Shown here one piece after another: positions 7,626 through 15,761 of a DNA stretch of 22,162 nt. This DNA comes from Porphyromonadaceae bacterium UBA2720 (GTDB taxonomy: Bacteria > Bacteroidota > Bacteroidia > Bacteroidales > Muribaculaceae). The notes beneath the pieces are model-generated. The model did no database searches. It had not been told where the DNA came from and saw nothing but the letters and a program-made list of their open reading frames with translations. The position numbers and the translations under genes are program-made. The stretch's first letter is position 1, and each line of letters starts with the position of its first letter. The DNA is taken from assembly GCA_002353885.1 (NCBI GenBank), contig DEKO01000178.1, positions 1-22,162 of the forward strand, in the 5' to 3' direction.

Positions 7626-7633
7626 TCCGAGCT

Positions 7634-8209
7634 GTGGAAAGTTTGCACATCATGCCTGCCGTGCGGAGCCAAGCACCGCACATTGCATGTCTCATCATGA
7701 TGGCCATGAGCGATGATTGCTGTCGCCACTTCTGTGGGCCGCAGCACACACTGGACGATTTCTATCGCATGATGACTCATCTGGTCGAGATGGAGCACAG
7801 TCAGTACAGCTATCGCAACACCATTGTCGCCATGCTCGATGGCACGCTGGCGGGAAGCCTCACCTGTTACGACGGAGCATTACTACGACAGCTGCGTGAG
7901 GCATTTGTCGATTGCGCCAAACGCTATCTTGGCCGCGATTTCACAGGCATGGATGATGAGACTGGGCCGGGCGAACTCTATCTCGACAGTTTGGCCGTCA
8001 ATCCTGAATATCGTCATCGAGGCGTGGCCACCGCATTGCTCCACGCGGGTATTGACCGGGCACGCTCGTTGAGCATTCCTTTGGCCGGTTTGCTGGTCGA
8101 CATGGGTAATGGCGATGCCGGGAGGCTTTATGGTCAGTTGGGATTCACATGGGTTGATGACACTACATGGGCGGGACACCCTATGCGTCATCTGGTGATA
8201 TCGACGTGA
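7634..8209 (+). CDS. GNAT family N-acetyltransferase
   Basis: Predicted to move an acetyl group from acetyl-CoA to an amine; the substrate is unknown. The 191-residue protein carries the GNAT motif A in LYLDSLAVNPEYRHRGVA (acetyl-CoA pyrophosphate loop R127-A132), followed by helix ALLHAGIDRARS and the C-terminal strand region YGQLGFTWVD, typical motif B. The start is GTG at 7634, chosen because ATG at 7652 would cut the first strand (LHIMPAV). The helix IACLIMMAMSDDCC after it is commonly seen in Bacteroides GNAT proteins. It follows the DUF4836 gene by 8 bases and ends 12 bases before a 21-bp hairpin. Confidence 0.88.
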   Translation: MESLHIMPAVRSQAPHIACLIMMAMSDDCCRHFCGPQHTLDDFYRMMTHLVEMEHSQYSYRNTIVAMLDGTLAGSLTCYDGALLRQLREAFVDCAKRYLGRDFTGMDDETGPGELYLDSLAVNPEYRHRGVATALLHAGIDRARSLSIPLAGLLVDMGNGDAGRLYGQLGFTWVDDTTWAGHPMRHLVIST

Positions 8210-8221
8210 CAGACCAAAAAG

Positions 8222-8269
8222 ATTAATGACTCAGCCCTTGGAATTTTCTCCAAGGGCTGAGTCATTAAT
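8222..8269. terminator. Perfect 21-bp hairpin between convergent genes
   Basis: Arms 8222-8242 and 8249-8269 are exact reverse complements around a 6-base loop. It sits 12 bases past the GNAT stop and 15 bases past the stop of the convergent GH13 gene. On the minus strand the stem is followed by CTTTTTGG, so it should terminate the GH13 transcript; plus-strand T-content after the stem is poor. Confidence 0.85.
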
Positions 8270-8284
8270 AGGGCGTTTGTCTTC

Positions 8285-9631
8285 TTACTTGGCCTGGATA
8301 ATTAGGTACTCAAAGGGCTTGAGTGACAGTTTCCCTGTCAAGTCCACGTCAGAGTCATCGGCTGTATTGACTGCAATGGATTCTTTCCAATCTTCAGGTA
8401 CTGCCACTTCGTGGGCCTCATTACGCACATTGACTGCAATTAGGTAGCTGCCCAGGTCATCAGATTTCTCAAAGAGCAGAATGTCCTTGTCGGGCCAGGC
8501 TTTCATCTTGCCTTTGCGCAGGGCAGGACGCTCATTGTAGAGTTTTAGCAAGTGCTGATACTCCTGATACAAGGCGGCATTAGCGGTCCAGTCGACGGGC
8601 ACATACTTGAAGAAGTTGATGGGATTTTCATAGCCCACCTCTTGCGAACCGTAGATGAGCGCGCCACCATGAGGGAAGATGCTAGCCACGTAGGCGGCCA
8701 TTGAGCCACGGGCGTTGGTGAACTCCTTGACGGGTGTCACCTCGGTCGAGTGGTCGTGGTTGGTAGTGAAGCGCAACTTCACCTTGCCCTCGGGCAGTTC
8801 GGCATACTCGGCCGAATCGGCGGCGATCAGGTCGGATGCTGGTTGGCCCTGGTTGAACACCTTGACGAGCACATCCTTGTAGTCCCAACCATAGTTCATG
8901 TCAAATCCGCCGACAGTGAAATTATCCACCTGCTTGCCTTCGGCCAGCATGACGATGCGGCGGCCGGCATCCTTGCGCAGCGTTTCAATCGCCTCTTTCC
9001 AGAAGTCGGCGGGCACACCATCGGCCACATCGCAGCGAAATCCGTCGATGCCGCAGTCCACAATCCAGAAGCGCATCGCATCAATCATCGCCTTGCGCAT
9101 CTCGGTGTTGTCATAGTTCAAGTCAGCGACATCATACCAGTCAAACCCAGCAGGCGAGATGATGGTGTCAGTCTTCTCGTCGTGCGTGTACCAGTCGGGA
9201 TGCTCCTTGACCCAGGGATGATCCCATGCGGTGTGGTTGGCCACCCAGTCTAGGATGATGCCCATGCCGTGCTCGTGGCATACTTTCACCAGATTCTTGA
9301 ACTCGTCGATGGTGCCAAACTCGGGGGCGATGGACTTGTAGTCGCTGATGCAGTAGGGCGAGTTCTTGCCTTTCTCGATGCCGATGGGGTAGATGGGCAT
9401 CACCCAAATCATGTTCGCGCCCAGCGCTTGAATCGAGTCGATGCGCGCAGCGACGGCATTGAGCGACTTCTCGGGGGCAAATACGCGAGGATTCACCTGA
9501 TACATGGCAATGTCGGCAATGTCAGGCACCTCATAGTTGTTCTCGGTCTTGCTTTGGTTCTTATGCGGGTCACACGAGGTCAGCAACACTGCCAACAACG
9601 TGACCAGCATCATCATACTATTTGTCTTCAT
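8285..9631 (-). CDS. GH13 alpha-amylase family lipoprotein
   Basis: A 448-residue glycoside hydrolase expected to cleave alpha-glucosidic bonds in starch-like or malto-oligosaccharide substrates. The signal ends in the lipobox LLTSC (Cys20), so it is probably lipid-anchored. GH13 conserved regions: DWVANHT (128-134), GIDGFRCDVAD with nucleophile D201, MLAEGK with acid/base E231, and TTNHDHST with D293 as the third carboxylate. A beta-rich C-terminal domain (about 375-448) follows. At 448 residues it is compact, without extra binding modules. There is no susC/susD pair or regulator next to it, so it is not in a recognisable polysaccharide locus. Its neighbour upstream is the AT-rich JAMM-like gene, 47 bases away. 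Exact specificity cannot be told. Confidence 0.92.
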   Translation of the reverse strand: MKTNSMMMLVTLLAVLLTSCDPHKNQSKTENNYEVPDIADIAMYQVNPRVFAPEKSLNAVAARIDSIQALGANMIWVMPIYPIGIEKGKNSPYCISDYKSIAPEFGTIDEFKNLVKVCHEHGMGIILDWVANHTAWDHPWVKEHPDWYTHDEKTDTIISPAGFDWYDVADLNYDNTEMRKAMIDAMRFWIVDCGIDGFRCDVADGVPADFWKEAIETLRKDAGRRIVMLAEGKQVDNFTVGGFDMNYGWDYKDVLVKVFNQGQPASDLIAADSAEYAELPEGKVKLRFTTNHDHSTEVTPVKEFTNARGSMAAYVASIFPHGGALIYGSQEVGYENPINFFKYVPVDWTANAALYQEYQHLLKLYNERPALRKGKMKAWPDKDILLFEKSDDLGSYLIAVNVRNEAHEVAVPEDWKESIAVNTADDSDVDLTGKLSLKPFEYLIIQAK

Positions 9632-9678
9632 ATCTCAAACTATTATAATGTAATTAGTCAGATTTAATGCTCTTTGCC

Positions 9679-10545
9679 TTATTGTTGAGTTTCTTTAGTT
9701 TTTAAAAACTCATCATAATCGACGAACTGTAATGTAATGTTTTGCATGTCAAATATTTGCAGAATTCTTTTTTCAAAAGCAGTAGACAGGATAGAATGAG
9801 TGCTCATTCCGAAAAAGTCTCGAGCATAAAGAAGGCTATTGCAAATATCAGTAGCGGTAATGTAAGGGTTGTCAGAAGTATGAGAATGAAACAATGCCTT
9901 GACTCTCTCACCATCAACATCTATGGGAAGGGGAATATATGAGTGGTGATAATGTCTAAAACCGACAACATCTTTGTTCCGATTGATATCTACAGAATAG
10001 TCATTGCCAAATGGGACAACATTAAGGGTTGTCCCCTGCAAAAAATATACACGAATTAAATCAGGTGACACCCAGATGACTTCAGCATTTAATTTACCTT
10101 TTGCATCACTGTTATTATATATGCTGTCACCGTATGTTTTGAGAGCGAGATCAATACATTCTCTTCTCTCTTTCTTGGCATCCTGTTCCTCTTGCGTCAT
10201 CTTGTGAGGTGTGGCATCCCACCATTCCTCACCTCTTGTTGTATCAAAGTTATAAGTGAAAAGAACATCGTCATTCCGAGAATAGAAATAGCGCATTACC
10301 ATAGTTGAATCCACATAGATGCCGCTACCATTGACTTCTTGTGCTAGAGGGCAATGTTTCATCAGAGAGTCAGATGATACCCAGGCTAAATGTTCATATA
10401 GATAAAGCCTAAGCCCTTCGTCTAGAATGCTGTCTGATATTTGCTCTAGTTTTGCCAGACTCGGTAGTTGTAACTTTTCGGCGCCTGATGCAGACAGATG
10501 AGCAATTGATGCAATCGTGCAGATAGTAATTAATATCTTTCTCAT
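9679..10545 (-). CDS. Secreted JAMM/MPN-like protein, AT-rich
   Basis: A 288-residue protein with an N-terminal signal peptide (MRKILITICTIASIAHLSASGA, cleavage near residue 20-22; no lipobox Cys). Near the C-terminus, H220 and H222 (FHSH), T230 and D233 (TATD) follow the spacing H-x-H-x7-S/T-x-x-D of the JAMM zinc site of MPN/JAB isopeptidases, with Thr for the usual Ser. A following helix and the segment FFGMSTHSILST resemble the strand after the site in JAB/RadC proteins. E155 is a candidate for the catalytic Glu. The N-terminal two thirds has no recognised domain. The gene is clearly richer in A+T than its neighbours (one 60-base row at 10081 has 18 G+C, against 40 at 11101), suggesting acquisition. 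Family assignment and zinc binding are inference. Confidence 0.7.
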   Translation of the reverse strand: MRKILITICTIASIAHLSASGAEKLQLPSLAKLEQISDSILDEGLRLYLYEHLAWVSSDSLMKHCPLAQEVNGSGIYVDSTMVMRYFYSRNDDVLFTYNFDTTRGEEWWDATPHKMTQEEQDAKKERRECIDLALKTYGDSIYNNSDAKGKLNAEVIWVSPDLIRVYFLQGTTLNVVPFGNDYSVDINRNKDVVGFRHYHHSYIPLPIDVDGERVKALFHSHTSDNPYITATDICNSLLYARDFFGMSTHSILSTAFEKRILQIFDMQNITLQFVDYDEFLKTKETQQ

Positions 10546-10657
10546 CGCTTATTCTTTTTTAATTTGTTAAGTTGCTATTTGCACTTTGTTGTTCTTAATG
10601 AATTGGTCTCGGTCGGGGTAGCAACTTGCAAGGAACCGTTTCATGATTTTTTTGCAA

Positions 10658-10692
10658 AAAGATTGGGACACATCAACTGTGCCCCAATCTTT
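10658..10692 (-). terminator. Terminator hairpin directly after the EamA gene
   Basis: A 14-base inverted repeat (arms 10658-10671 and 10679-10692) with one mismatch and a 7-base loop. It begins one base after the EamA stop (10694-10696) and on the minus strand is followed by TTTTT. It closes the cdsA-to-EamA run. Confidence 0.8.
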
Positions 10693-10693
10693 A

Positions 10694-11587
10694 TCAATCG
10701 TTCTTCATCGTCACCAGGTAGGCACCGACCAACACAATGATCAAGGCCACTGGCTTGTCCCAGGTGAAGATGTCCTGACCGATGCTGATGGCAATCAGGG
10801 CAGTCACGATGGGTTGCAAGTTGGTGTAGGTGCTCACTGTTGTGGCATCCAGTCGCTTCATGGCGTAGGGGATGGCAAAGTAGCCCAGCACGGTGGCGCA
10901 AATCACGATGAATGCCATGGCAATCACGCCGCTCCACTGCCATGCAGGCGAGTAGAGAGTCTGTTGGTCAAATTCGCCCCAAGTCATGGGCAACATCACC
11001 AGGGCCGATGCCAGAAACACCCACTTCATCTGGGTGACAGGGCTGTAGCGGGCCGACACGTTACGGGTGATGAGCAGGTAGATGACCCATGTGATCAGGC
11101 TGAGGAACCCCAGACCGATGCCCAGCAGGTCGTTCTTGCCCTGCGACTCACCCAGGCCCGTGTGCAGCACGATGATCAAGGCACCGATGATGGCCAGCAC
11201 CACGCCCACAATCTTCATGCCGGTGATGCGCTCTTTAAGGAAGAGAGCGGCCCCAAGCATGGTGGCTACAGGCACAAGCGTGGCCAGGATGGCGTAGTAG
11301 GTGGGTGTCGTGTAGACGAGTGACCAAGCGGTGAACAGTTGCGACACAACGATGCCAATCAAACCGCCAACCACAATCGTGATCCAGTCGCGCAACGTCA
11401 TCTGCTCCTTGGGTAAGAAGCACTGGATGATCCAGAAGATGAGGGCTGCACCGGCGCACCGCGTGAGCATATAACCGTTGGGCGTGACCCACTTGCTGAG
11501 CAAGATGGCAGTCACTGGCACACCCACACCAAAGATTACATTGGCCAGCAGCACAGCCACATGGCCTTTGATAGCTTCGCCTCTCAT
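10694..11587 (-). CDS. EamA/DMT family transporter
   Basis: A 297-residue inner-membrane permease of the drug/metabolite transporter superfamily. Hydrophobic segments suggest about ten transmembrane helices in two EamA repeats (roughly residues 10-140 and 155-293). Repeat features: the GVGVPVTAI segment in helix 1, the loop PTYYAILATLVPVATMLGAALFLKERIT at the end of repeat 1, and the matching TVSTYTNLQPIVTALIA in repeat 2. The substrate cannot be read from sequence; amino acids or small metabolites are common for the family. It is the last gene of the run, 12 bases after the DUF3332 gene, and a terminator starts immediately after its stop. Confidence 0.9.
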   Translation of the reverse strand: MRGEAIKGHVAVLLANVIFGVGVPVTAILLSKWVTPNGYMLTRCAGAALIFWIIQCFLPKEQMTLRDWITIVVGGLIGIVVSQLFTAWSLVYTTPTYYAILATLVPVATMLGAALFLKERITGMKIVGVVLAIIGALIIVLHTGLGESQGKNDLLGIGLGFLSLITWVIYLLITRNVSARYSPVTQMKWVFLASALVMLPMTWGEFDQQTLYSPAWQWSGVIAMAFIVICATVLGYFAIPYAMKRLDATTVSTYTNLQPIVTALIAISIGQDIFTWDKPVALIIVLVGAYLVTMKND

Positions 11588-11599
11588 GGCTGTGGCAGG

Positions 11600-12148
11600 T
11601 TAACGAGCGGCATAGAAGTTGCCGGCACCTACCATCTGCTCGTAGGCATACACACCCTGCTGGCTCAACTCGACAGTGCGGAAGTCACCTTCGGGTGTGA
11701 TCATCTTCACATGCTTGTCGTCGACAAAGGTCATGAACTTCTGCTCTTGGCCGTCTTTCTCAATCGACCAGGAACGGTCACTGGCGTCAAAGTTAAAGCG
11801 GAATTGGCTCTTGTCGGTCAGGTTGGTAACGGTGTATCCTGTGGCGTCGCTCTCGACCTTGTATTTGGCGTCTTTACCATCGATAATTTTAGTCTCGGCT
11901 ACAACGGGATTCTCGCCCGACCAGAACTCAATCGAGTTGATGACGAGCAGATCGGCAAGACCGGTGAGCTCATACACGGGCAGGATCCAGAATGCGACGA
12001 ACACGAGTTCGTTAACAAACTTGTCACCTACTTGGCGGTTCCAATTTAACACTTTGTTGGTCAGCGCAAAGCTACCAAGACATGACTGCAGAGTGAGCGA
12101 TGCACCTAGGCACAGCACGACTACTAAGCTAAGATAATACTTTCTCAT
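11600..12148 (-). CDS. DUF3332 domain lipoprotein
   Basis: A 182-residue probable lipoprotein: signal sequence then LQSC with lipid-acceptor Cys23. The mature start LGSFALTNKVLNWNRQVGDKFVNELVF and the segment VYELTGLADLLVINSIEFWSGENP are the hallmark of DUF3332, a bacterial family of unknown function. A second hydrophobic stretch (LVFVAFWILPVYELTGLADLLV, about 48-69) may sit in the membrane. The C-terminal part is a beta-rich domain. It lies 21 bases after mltF and 12 bases before the EamA transporter, so it is probably in the same transcript. Function is not known. Confidence 0.85.
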   Translation of the reverse strand: MRKYYLSLVVVLCLGASLTLQSCLGSFALTNKVLNWNRQVGDKFVNELVFVAFWILPVYELTGLADLLVINSIEFWSGENPVVAETKIIDGKDAKYKVESDATGYTVTNLTDKSQFRFNFDASDRSWSIEKDGQEQKFMTFVDDKHVKMITPEGDFRTVELSQQGVYAYEQMVGAGNFYAAR

Positions 12149-12169
12149 TGTTTCAGAATGTTTAGAATA

Positions 12170-13612
12170 TTAATCTTTTGATGTTTTCTTGTGTGATTTT
12201 TGGGGCTCATTGTGCTCCTTGGGGAACTTGTTCTTGTAGTATAGAAATTGCTGCTCAACCTTGGCCACATAGGCCACAGTCTGTTTGCCGCGAAAATATC
12301 CAAAGCGGCACACTGAGTCGTTGTAGAATTGTGGATTCTGTTTCCACAGAATGGTCTCCTCAACATTGCCATCCCATACCTCGGGCTCCTTCTCATATTT
12401 TCGGGCCAACTCGATGGCGTCTAGCACATGCCCAGCACCAGCATTGTAGCTGGCGAGAATAAATTTCACCCGCTCGGTGGTGTCGGCAATCAGAGGCTTA
12501 AACATCTTCTGGATGTCGCGGATGCAGGCTACGGCTGCGCGGACATTTAGCTCGGGGTCAGTGATTTGGCTCATGTCCAAGCCATAGGACTTGGCTGTGC
12601 TGGGCATGAGTTGCATGATGCCTTGGGCACCGGCCCATGACACTGCTGTGCGATCAAAACCCGACTCGGTGTAGCTCACAGCAGCCAGCAACCGCCAGTC
12701 CCAGTTGATTTCATGGCTGTAGACCTTGAAGAGACTGTCATAGGGTGAAATGCAGCCTGGTGGAGTAACAGGATGCAAGTCGATGGTGTCGTGAGCGACT
12801 GGGCCACGGCTTATCTCGAAGTAGCGCCGGAGTGCATTCTTGGAGTAGGCACGGGCATTGCGCGACTTGGACCAAGCGTTGATGCTGTCGGCAAGCCACG
12901 AGTTGCGATGGCTCACTGCCCATGAGGATCGTTGCGCAAAACTGATCTGCATGCTGATGTCGATGCTGTCATTGTAAGTGTGGCACAGCATGGCTATATC
13001 GCTATCGACTACCGTCAGGGGCAGTTGCTTGGTGCTCACCATCTCGACCAAATCCTCGGGCATGAGTGTGTCGCCCTCGATATAGCGGATTTGAATCCCG
13101 CCACCGGTCTCGTTGTTCAGGTTCATCAGTCGTGACTCATATTTTGAGCCGCGCTCGACCCACACTTCTTTGCCCACCAGTTGGGTCACATCATTCAATA
13201 ACGAGTCGCTTGTGGGTTGCACCAGCACTTGATATGTCTCATTGACGGCACCGCAGTGCAGCGCTTGTGTCTTGTATTCAGCGGTCATGGGAATCTCATA
13301 GGCCAAAATCTGTACCGAGTCATCGGCTAACCACTGCATCAGAGCACCCATGTTGGGCGCCACTTTAAACTTCAGCTTGATGCCCTTGTTGCGGGCAAAG
13401 TCGCAGATGCGGTCGTAGTCATAGCCCAACGTGTCGCCACGCAGAATGAAGAAGCTGGTCGGGCTGTACAAGGTGCCCACAGTCAATGTTTTGGGTAGTG
13501 GGTGCTGCTCCTCGGCAGTGTTGCAAGCCTGAAGAGTTGACAGCACAACCAGCAATCCCAGTGCAGCCGGTAGGCCCAGTCTGATGAGTATGTCAGTACT
13601 CAAACGTCCCAT
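12170..13612 (-). CDS. MltF-like lytic transglycosylase
   Basis: A 480-residue cell-envelope enzyme that should cleave peptidoglycan glycan strands non-hydrolytically. Order of parts: signal with lipobox LQAC (Cys30), a solute-binding-protein-like domain (SBP_bac_3 type, about 41-270) starting KTLTVGTLY, then an SLT lysozyme-like domain (about 290-430) with catalytic E316 in SYTESGFD, followed by GAQGIMQLMPSTA and ASYNAGAGHV. The two-domain order is that of MltF. A Lys-rich tail ends the protein. The ATG at 13612 lies inside the last codons of purM (20-base overlap, different frame); no better start exists before the signal sequence. Followed after 21 bases by the DUF3332 gene. Confidence 0.92.
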   Translation of the reverse strand: MGRLSTDILIRLGLPAALGLLVVLSTLQACNTAEEQHPLPKTLTVGTLYSPTSFFILRGDTLGYDYDRICDFARNKGIKLKFKVAPNMGALMQWLADDSVQILAYEIPMTAEYKTQALHCGAVNETYQVLVQPTSDSLLNDVTQLVGKEVWVERGSKYESRLMNLNNETGGGIQIRYIEGDTLMPEDLVEMVSTKQLPLTVVDSDIAMLCHTYNDSIDISMQISFAQRSSWAVSHRNSWLADSINAWSKSRNARAYSKNALRRYFEISRGPVAHDTIDLHPVTPPGCISPYDSLFKVYSHEINWDWRLLAAVSYTESGFDRTAVSWAGAQGIMQLMPSTAKSYGLDMSQITDPELNVRAAVACIRDIQKMFKPLIADTTERVKFILASYNAGAGHVLDAIELARKYEKEPEVWDGNVEETILWKQNPQFYNDSVCRFGYFRGKQTVAYVAKVEQQFLYYKNKFPKEHNEPQKSHKKTSKD

Positions 13613-14759
13613 GCTCCGAGCTGATGGTCAAGTGGTTGCAGGGTGCATCTTCGACACGGCCGATGATCTGGGCCTCAATGCCAAACGAGTGTGCGATATC
13701 GACCACACTCTGCGCGTCACTGGGCTGGACATATATCTCCATGCGGTGCCCCATGTTGAAGACTTGGTACATCTCGCGCCAGTCAGTACCACTCTGCTCC
13801 TGAATCAGCTTGAACAGGGGCGGGGTGGGCAGCAGGTTGTCCTTGATGACATGCTTGTTGTTGACAAAATGCAGCACTTTGGTTTGGGCGCCACCGGTGC
13901 AGTGAACCATGCCGTGGATGCGAGGACGCATCTCGTCAAGCATCCGCTTGATCACTGGAGCATAAGTGCGAGTAGGCGAGAGGACCAGTCGCCCAGCATC
14001 GACAGGAGTGCCGGCAACTGGGTCTAACAACTGCTTGTTGCCCGAATAGACCAACTCAGAAGGGACGGCAGCGTCATAGCTCTCAGGATACTTGCTGGCC
14101 AAGTTGTGGGCGAACACGTCATGGCGGGCCGATGTCAGGCCATTGCTGCCCATGCCACCATTATAGGCTCGCTCGTAAGTTGCTTGACCGCTCGACGAAA
14201 GCCCTACGATCACATCACCACCAGCAATGTTGGCATTGTTGATGACATCGGCGCGCCGCATGCGGCATGTGACAGTGCTGTCGACAATGATGGTGCGCAC
14301 CAGGTCGCCCACATCGGCAGTCTCACCACCAGTCGAGATGATGTTCACCCCCATCTCTCGCAATTCAGACAGGAATTCTTCGGTGCCATTGATAATGGCA
14401 GAAATCACCTCGCCAGGAATCAAATTTTTGTTGCGACCAATTGTCGACGAGAGCAGGATGCCGTCGGTTGCGCCAACGCACAGCAGGTCGTCGATGTTCA
14501 TCACAATGGCATCCTGAGCGATGCCGCGCCACACACTCAGGTCGCCAGTCTCGCGCCAATACATGTAGGCCAGTGACGACTTGGTGCCGGCGCCGTCGGC
14601 ATGCATGATGTTGCAGTACTCTGGATCACCACCCAGCAGGTCGGGGATAATCTTGCAGAAAGCCATGGGATATAGTCCCTTGTCGATGTTGCGAATGGCG
14701 TTGTGCACATCGTCCTTCGATGCCGACACGCCACGCAGATCATATCTCTGATTGCTCAT
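13593..14759 (-). CDS. purM: Phosphoribosylformylglycinamidine cyclo-ligase (AIR synthase)
   Basis: Makes aminoimidazole ribotide from FGAM with ATP, the fifth step of purine synthesis. The 388-residue protein has the PurM features: HADGAGTKSSLAY (about 53-65), DAIVMNIDDLLCVGA (about 83-97), IISTGGETADVGD (about 140-152), VIVGLSSSGQATYERAYNGG (about 183-202), and a C-terminal MVHCTGGAQTK / FNMGHRMEIY region. It is longer than the E. coli enzyme (about 345), which is usual for the Bacteroidetes form. It starts 21 bases after cdsA, and its 3' end overlaps the mltF start by 20 bases, implying coupled translation. Confidence 0.94.
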   Translation of the reverse strand: MSNQRYDLRGVSASKDDVHNAIRNIDKGLYPMAFCKIIPDLLGGDPEYCNIMHADGAGTKSSLAYMYWRETGDLSVWRGIAQDAIVMNIDDLLCVGATDGILLSSTIGRNKNLIPGEVISAIINGTEEFLSELREMGVNIISTGGETADVGDLVRTIIVDSTVTCRMRRADVINNANIAGGDVIVGLSSSGQATYERAYNGGMGSNGLTSARHDVFAHNLASKYPESYDAAVPSELVYSGNKQLLDPVAGTPVDAGRLVLSPTRTYAPVIKRMLDEMRPRIHGMVHCTGGAQTKVLHFVNNKHVIKDNLLPTPPLFKLIQEQSGTDWREMYQVFNMGHRMEIYVQPSDAQSVVDIAHSFGIEAQIIGRVEDAPCNHLTISSEHGTFEY

Positions 14760-14780
14760 TATCGTGTAGAACTTATTTTT

Positions 14781-15623
14781 TTAATTATAGATGACCAGAA
14801 TCAAATATAGCACCACTGCCGGCGATACCAGCAACAGGCTGTCGATGCGGTCTAGTATGCCGCCATGACCGGGAATCAGGTGCCCAGAGTCTTTCACTCC
14901 CTCGGTGCGTTTGAACAGCGACTCGGTCAGGTCGCCATAGGTTGCCGCAATCGACACCACGATGCTCAGACCAATCCACACGCTCAACTCAGGTACTTGG
15001 AAAAACTCGTTGAACCACTTGTCGGTAGCCAGGGCAGTCAACACACAGGCCAGAAGCCCACCGAAGAAACCTTCCCACGACTTTTTGGGAGAGATGCGTT
15101 CCCACAGCTTGTGGCGTCCCATGGTCACTCCAGCACAGAAGGCGCCCGTGTCATTCACCCAGATGAAGATGAACACGGCCAACAGCAGCTTGGGAGTACT
15201 CATCGTGACAATGCAGTTGAGAAGCGACAGTGGCAGAGCGACATAGACCATCGAGAAGAACGAACGTTCCAGACTATGGACAGCATTCTGACGAGGCCGA
15301 TAGAGCTGAACAATGCAGCGGGCCAGCAAGTAGATGCAAGGCACCAATAGCCATGTCGCACGCGATGCGCTGATATTGCTCATGCCCAGATAGAATGACA
15401 CAAATAAACCGATGGCTCCCAACATGTCAATCCCTTCAACCAGCCACGATTCGTTTTCGGAATGTCGGGTCATGTCATATATCTCTTTGACACCGAGTAG
15501 GGTAATCAGCGAAAACAGTACAAGATAGGTGAGTGGAGACTTGTCGAGAAGTACGATAGCAATCACTATCAGTGCCACATAGACGGCTCCAGACAGCGCG
15601 CGGATAACTATATTTTTGGCCAT
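14781..15623 (-). CDS. cdsA: Phosphatidate cytidylyltransferase
   Basis: Membrane enzyme that makes CDP-diacylglycerol from phosphatidic acid and CTP, the branch point of phospholipid synthesis. The 280-residue protein has about seven or eight hydrophobic segments. The family signature covers residues 235-261: SLFKR, then GVKDSGHLIPGHGG, then LDRID. Other conserved pieces are WVNDTGAF (155-162) and GRHKLWERISPKKSWEG (169-185). It is the first gene of the cdsA-purM-mltF-DUF3332-EamA run and has a good promoter upstream (TTTG, 20 nt, TACCTTTG). The ftsH gene that often precedes cdsA in Bacteroidetes is not here. Confidence 0.95.
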   Translation of the reverse strand: MAKNIVIRALSGAVYVALIVIAIVLLDKSPLTYLVLFSLITLLGVKEIYDMTRHSENESWLVEGIDMLGAIGLFVSFYLGMSNISASRATWLLVPCIYLLARCIVQLYRPRQNAVHSLERSFFSMVYVALPLSLLNCIVTMSTPKLLLAVFIFIWVNDTGAFCAGVTMGRHKLWERISPKKSWEGFFGGLLACVLTALATDKWFNEFFQVPELSVWIGLSIVVSIAATYGDLTESLFKRTEGVKDSGHLIPGHGGILDRIDSLLLVSPAVVLYLILVIYN

Positions 15624-15642
15624 AATTCTTCGGTTTTGACTA

Positions 15643-15674
15643 CAAAGGTACGATTTAAATTCGGTGTGAGCAAA
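15643..15674 (-). promoter_or_regulatory. Promoter of cdsA operon
   Basis: Minus strand: TTTG (15671-15674), a 20-nt spacer, then TACCTTTG (15643-15650). This is a full match to the Bacteroidetes sigma-AB pattern, 19 bases before the cdsA ATG. Confidence 0.8.
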
Positions 15675-15691
15675 TTTATCGGTGAAATTAG

Positions 15692-15721
15692 TTGAGCAAG
15701 ATATAATATTAGCTTAGTTTG
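15692..15721 (+). promoter_or_regulatory. Weak candidate promoter for the 55-aa gene
   Basis: TTAGTTTG (15714-15721) differs from TAnnTTTG at one position; TTG at 15692-15694 lies 19 nt upstream. It would give a start about 35 bases before the ATG at 15762. Tentative. Confidence 0.3.
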
Positions 15722-15761
15722 TTCGTTAATAAAATGTATAAACTTTTAAACACATCTGCCT

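Noticed and set aside
10567..10644. A 25-codon minus-strand frame upstream of the JAMM-like gene, possibly a leader peptide or gene remnant
   Set aside because: Too short, no recognisable pattern, and its start lies next to the EamA terminator with no clear promoter.
10643..11323. A long plus-strand frame of 226 codons opposite the EamA gene
   Set aside because: His/Gln/Gly-rich translation typical of the antisense of a membrane protein gene; the minus-strand frame is a clear EamA transporter.
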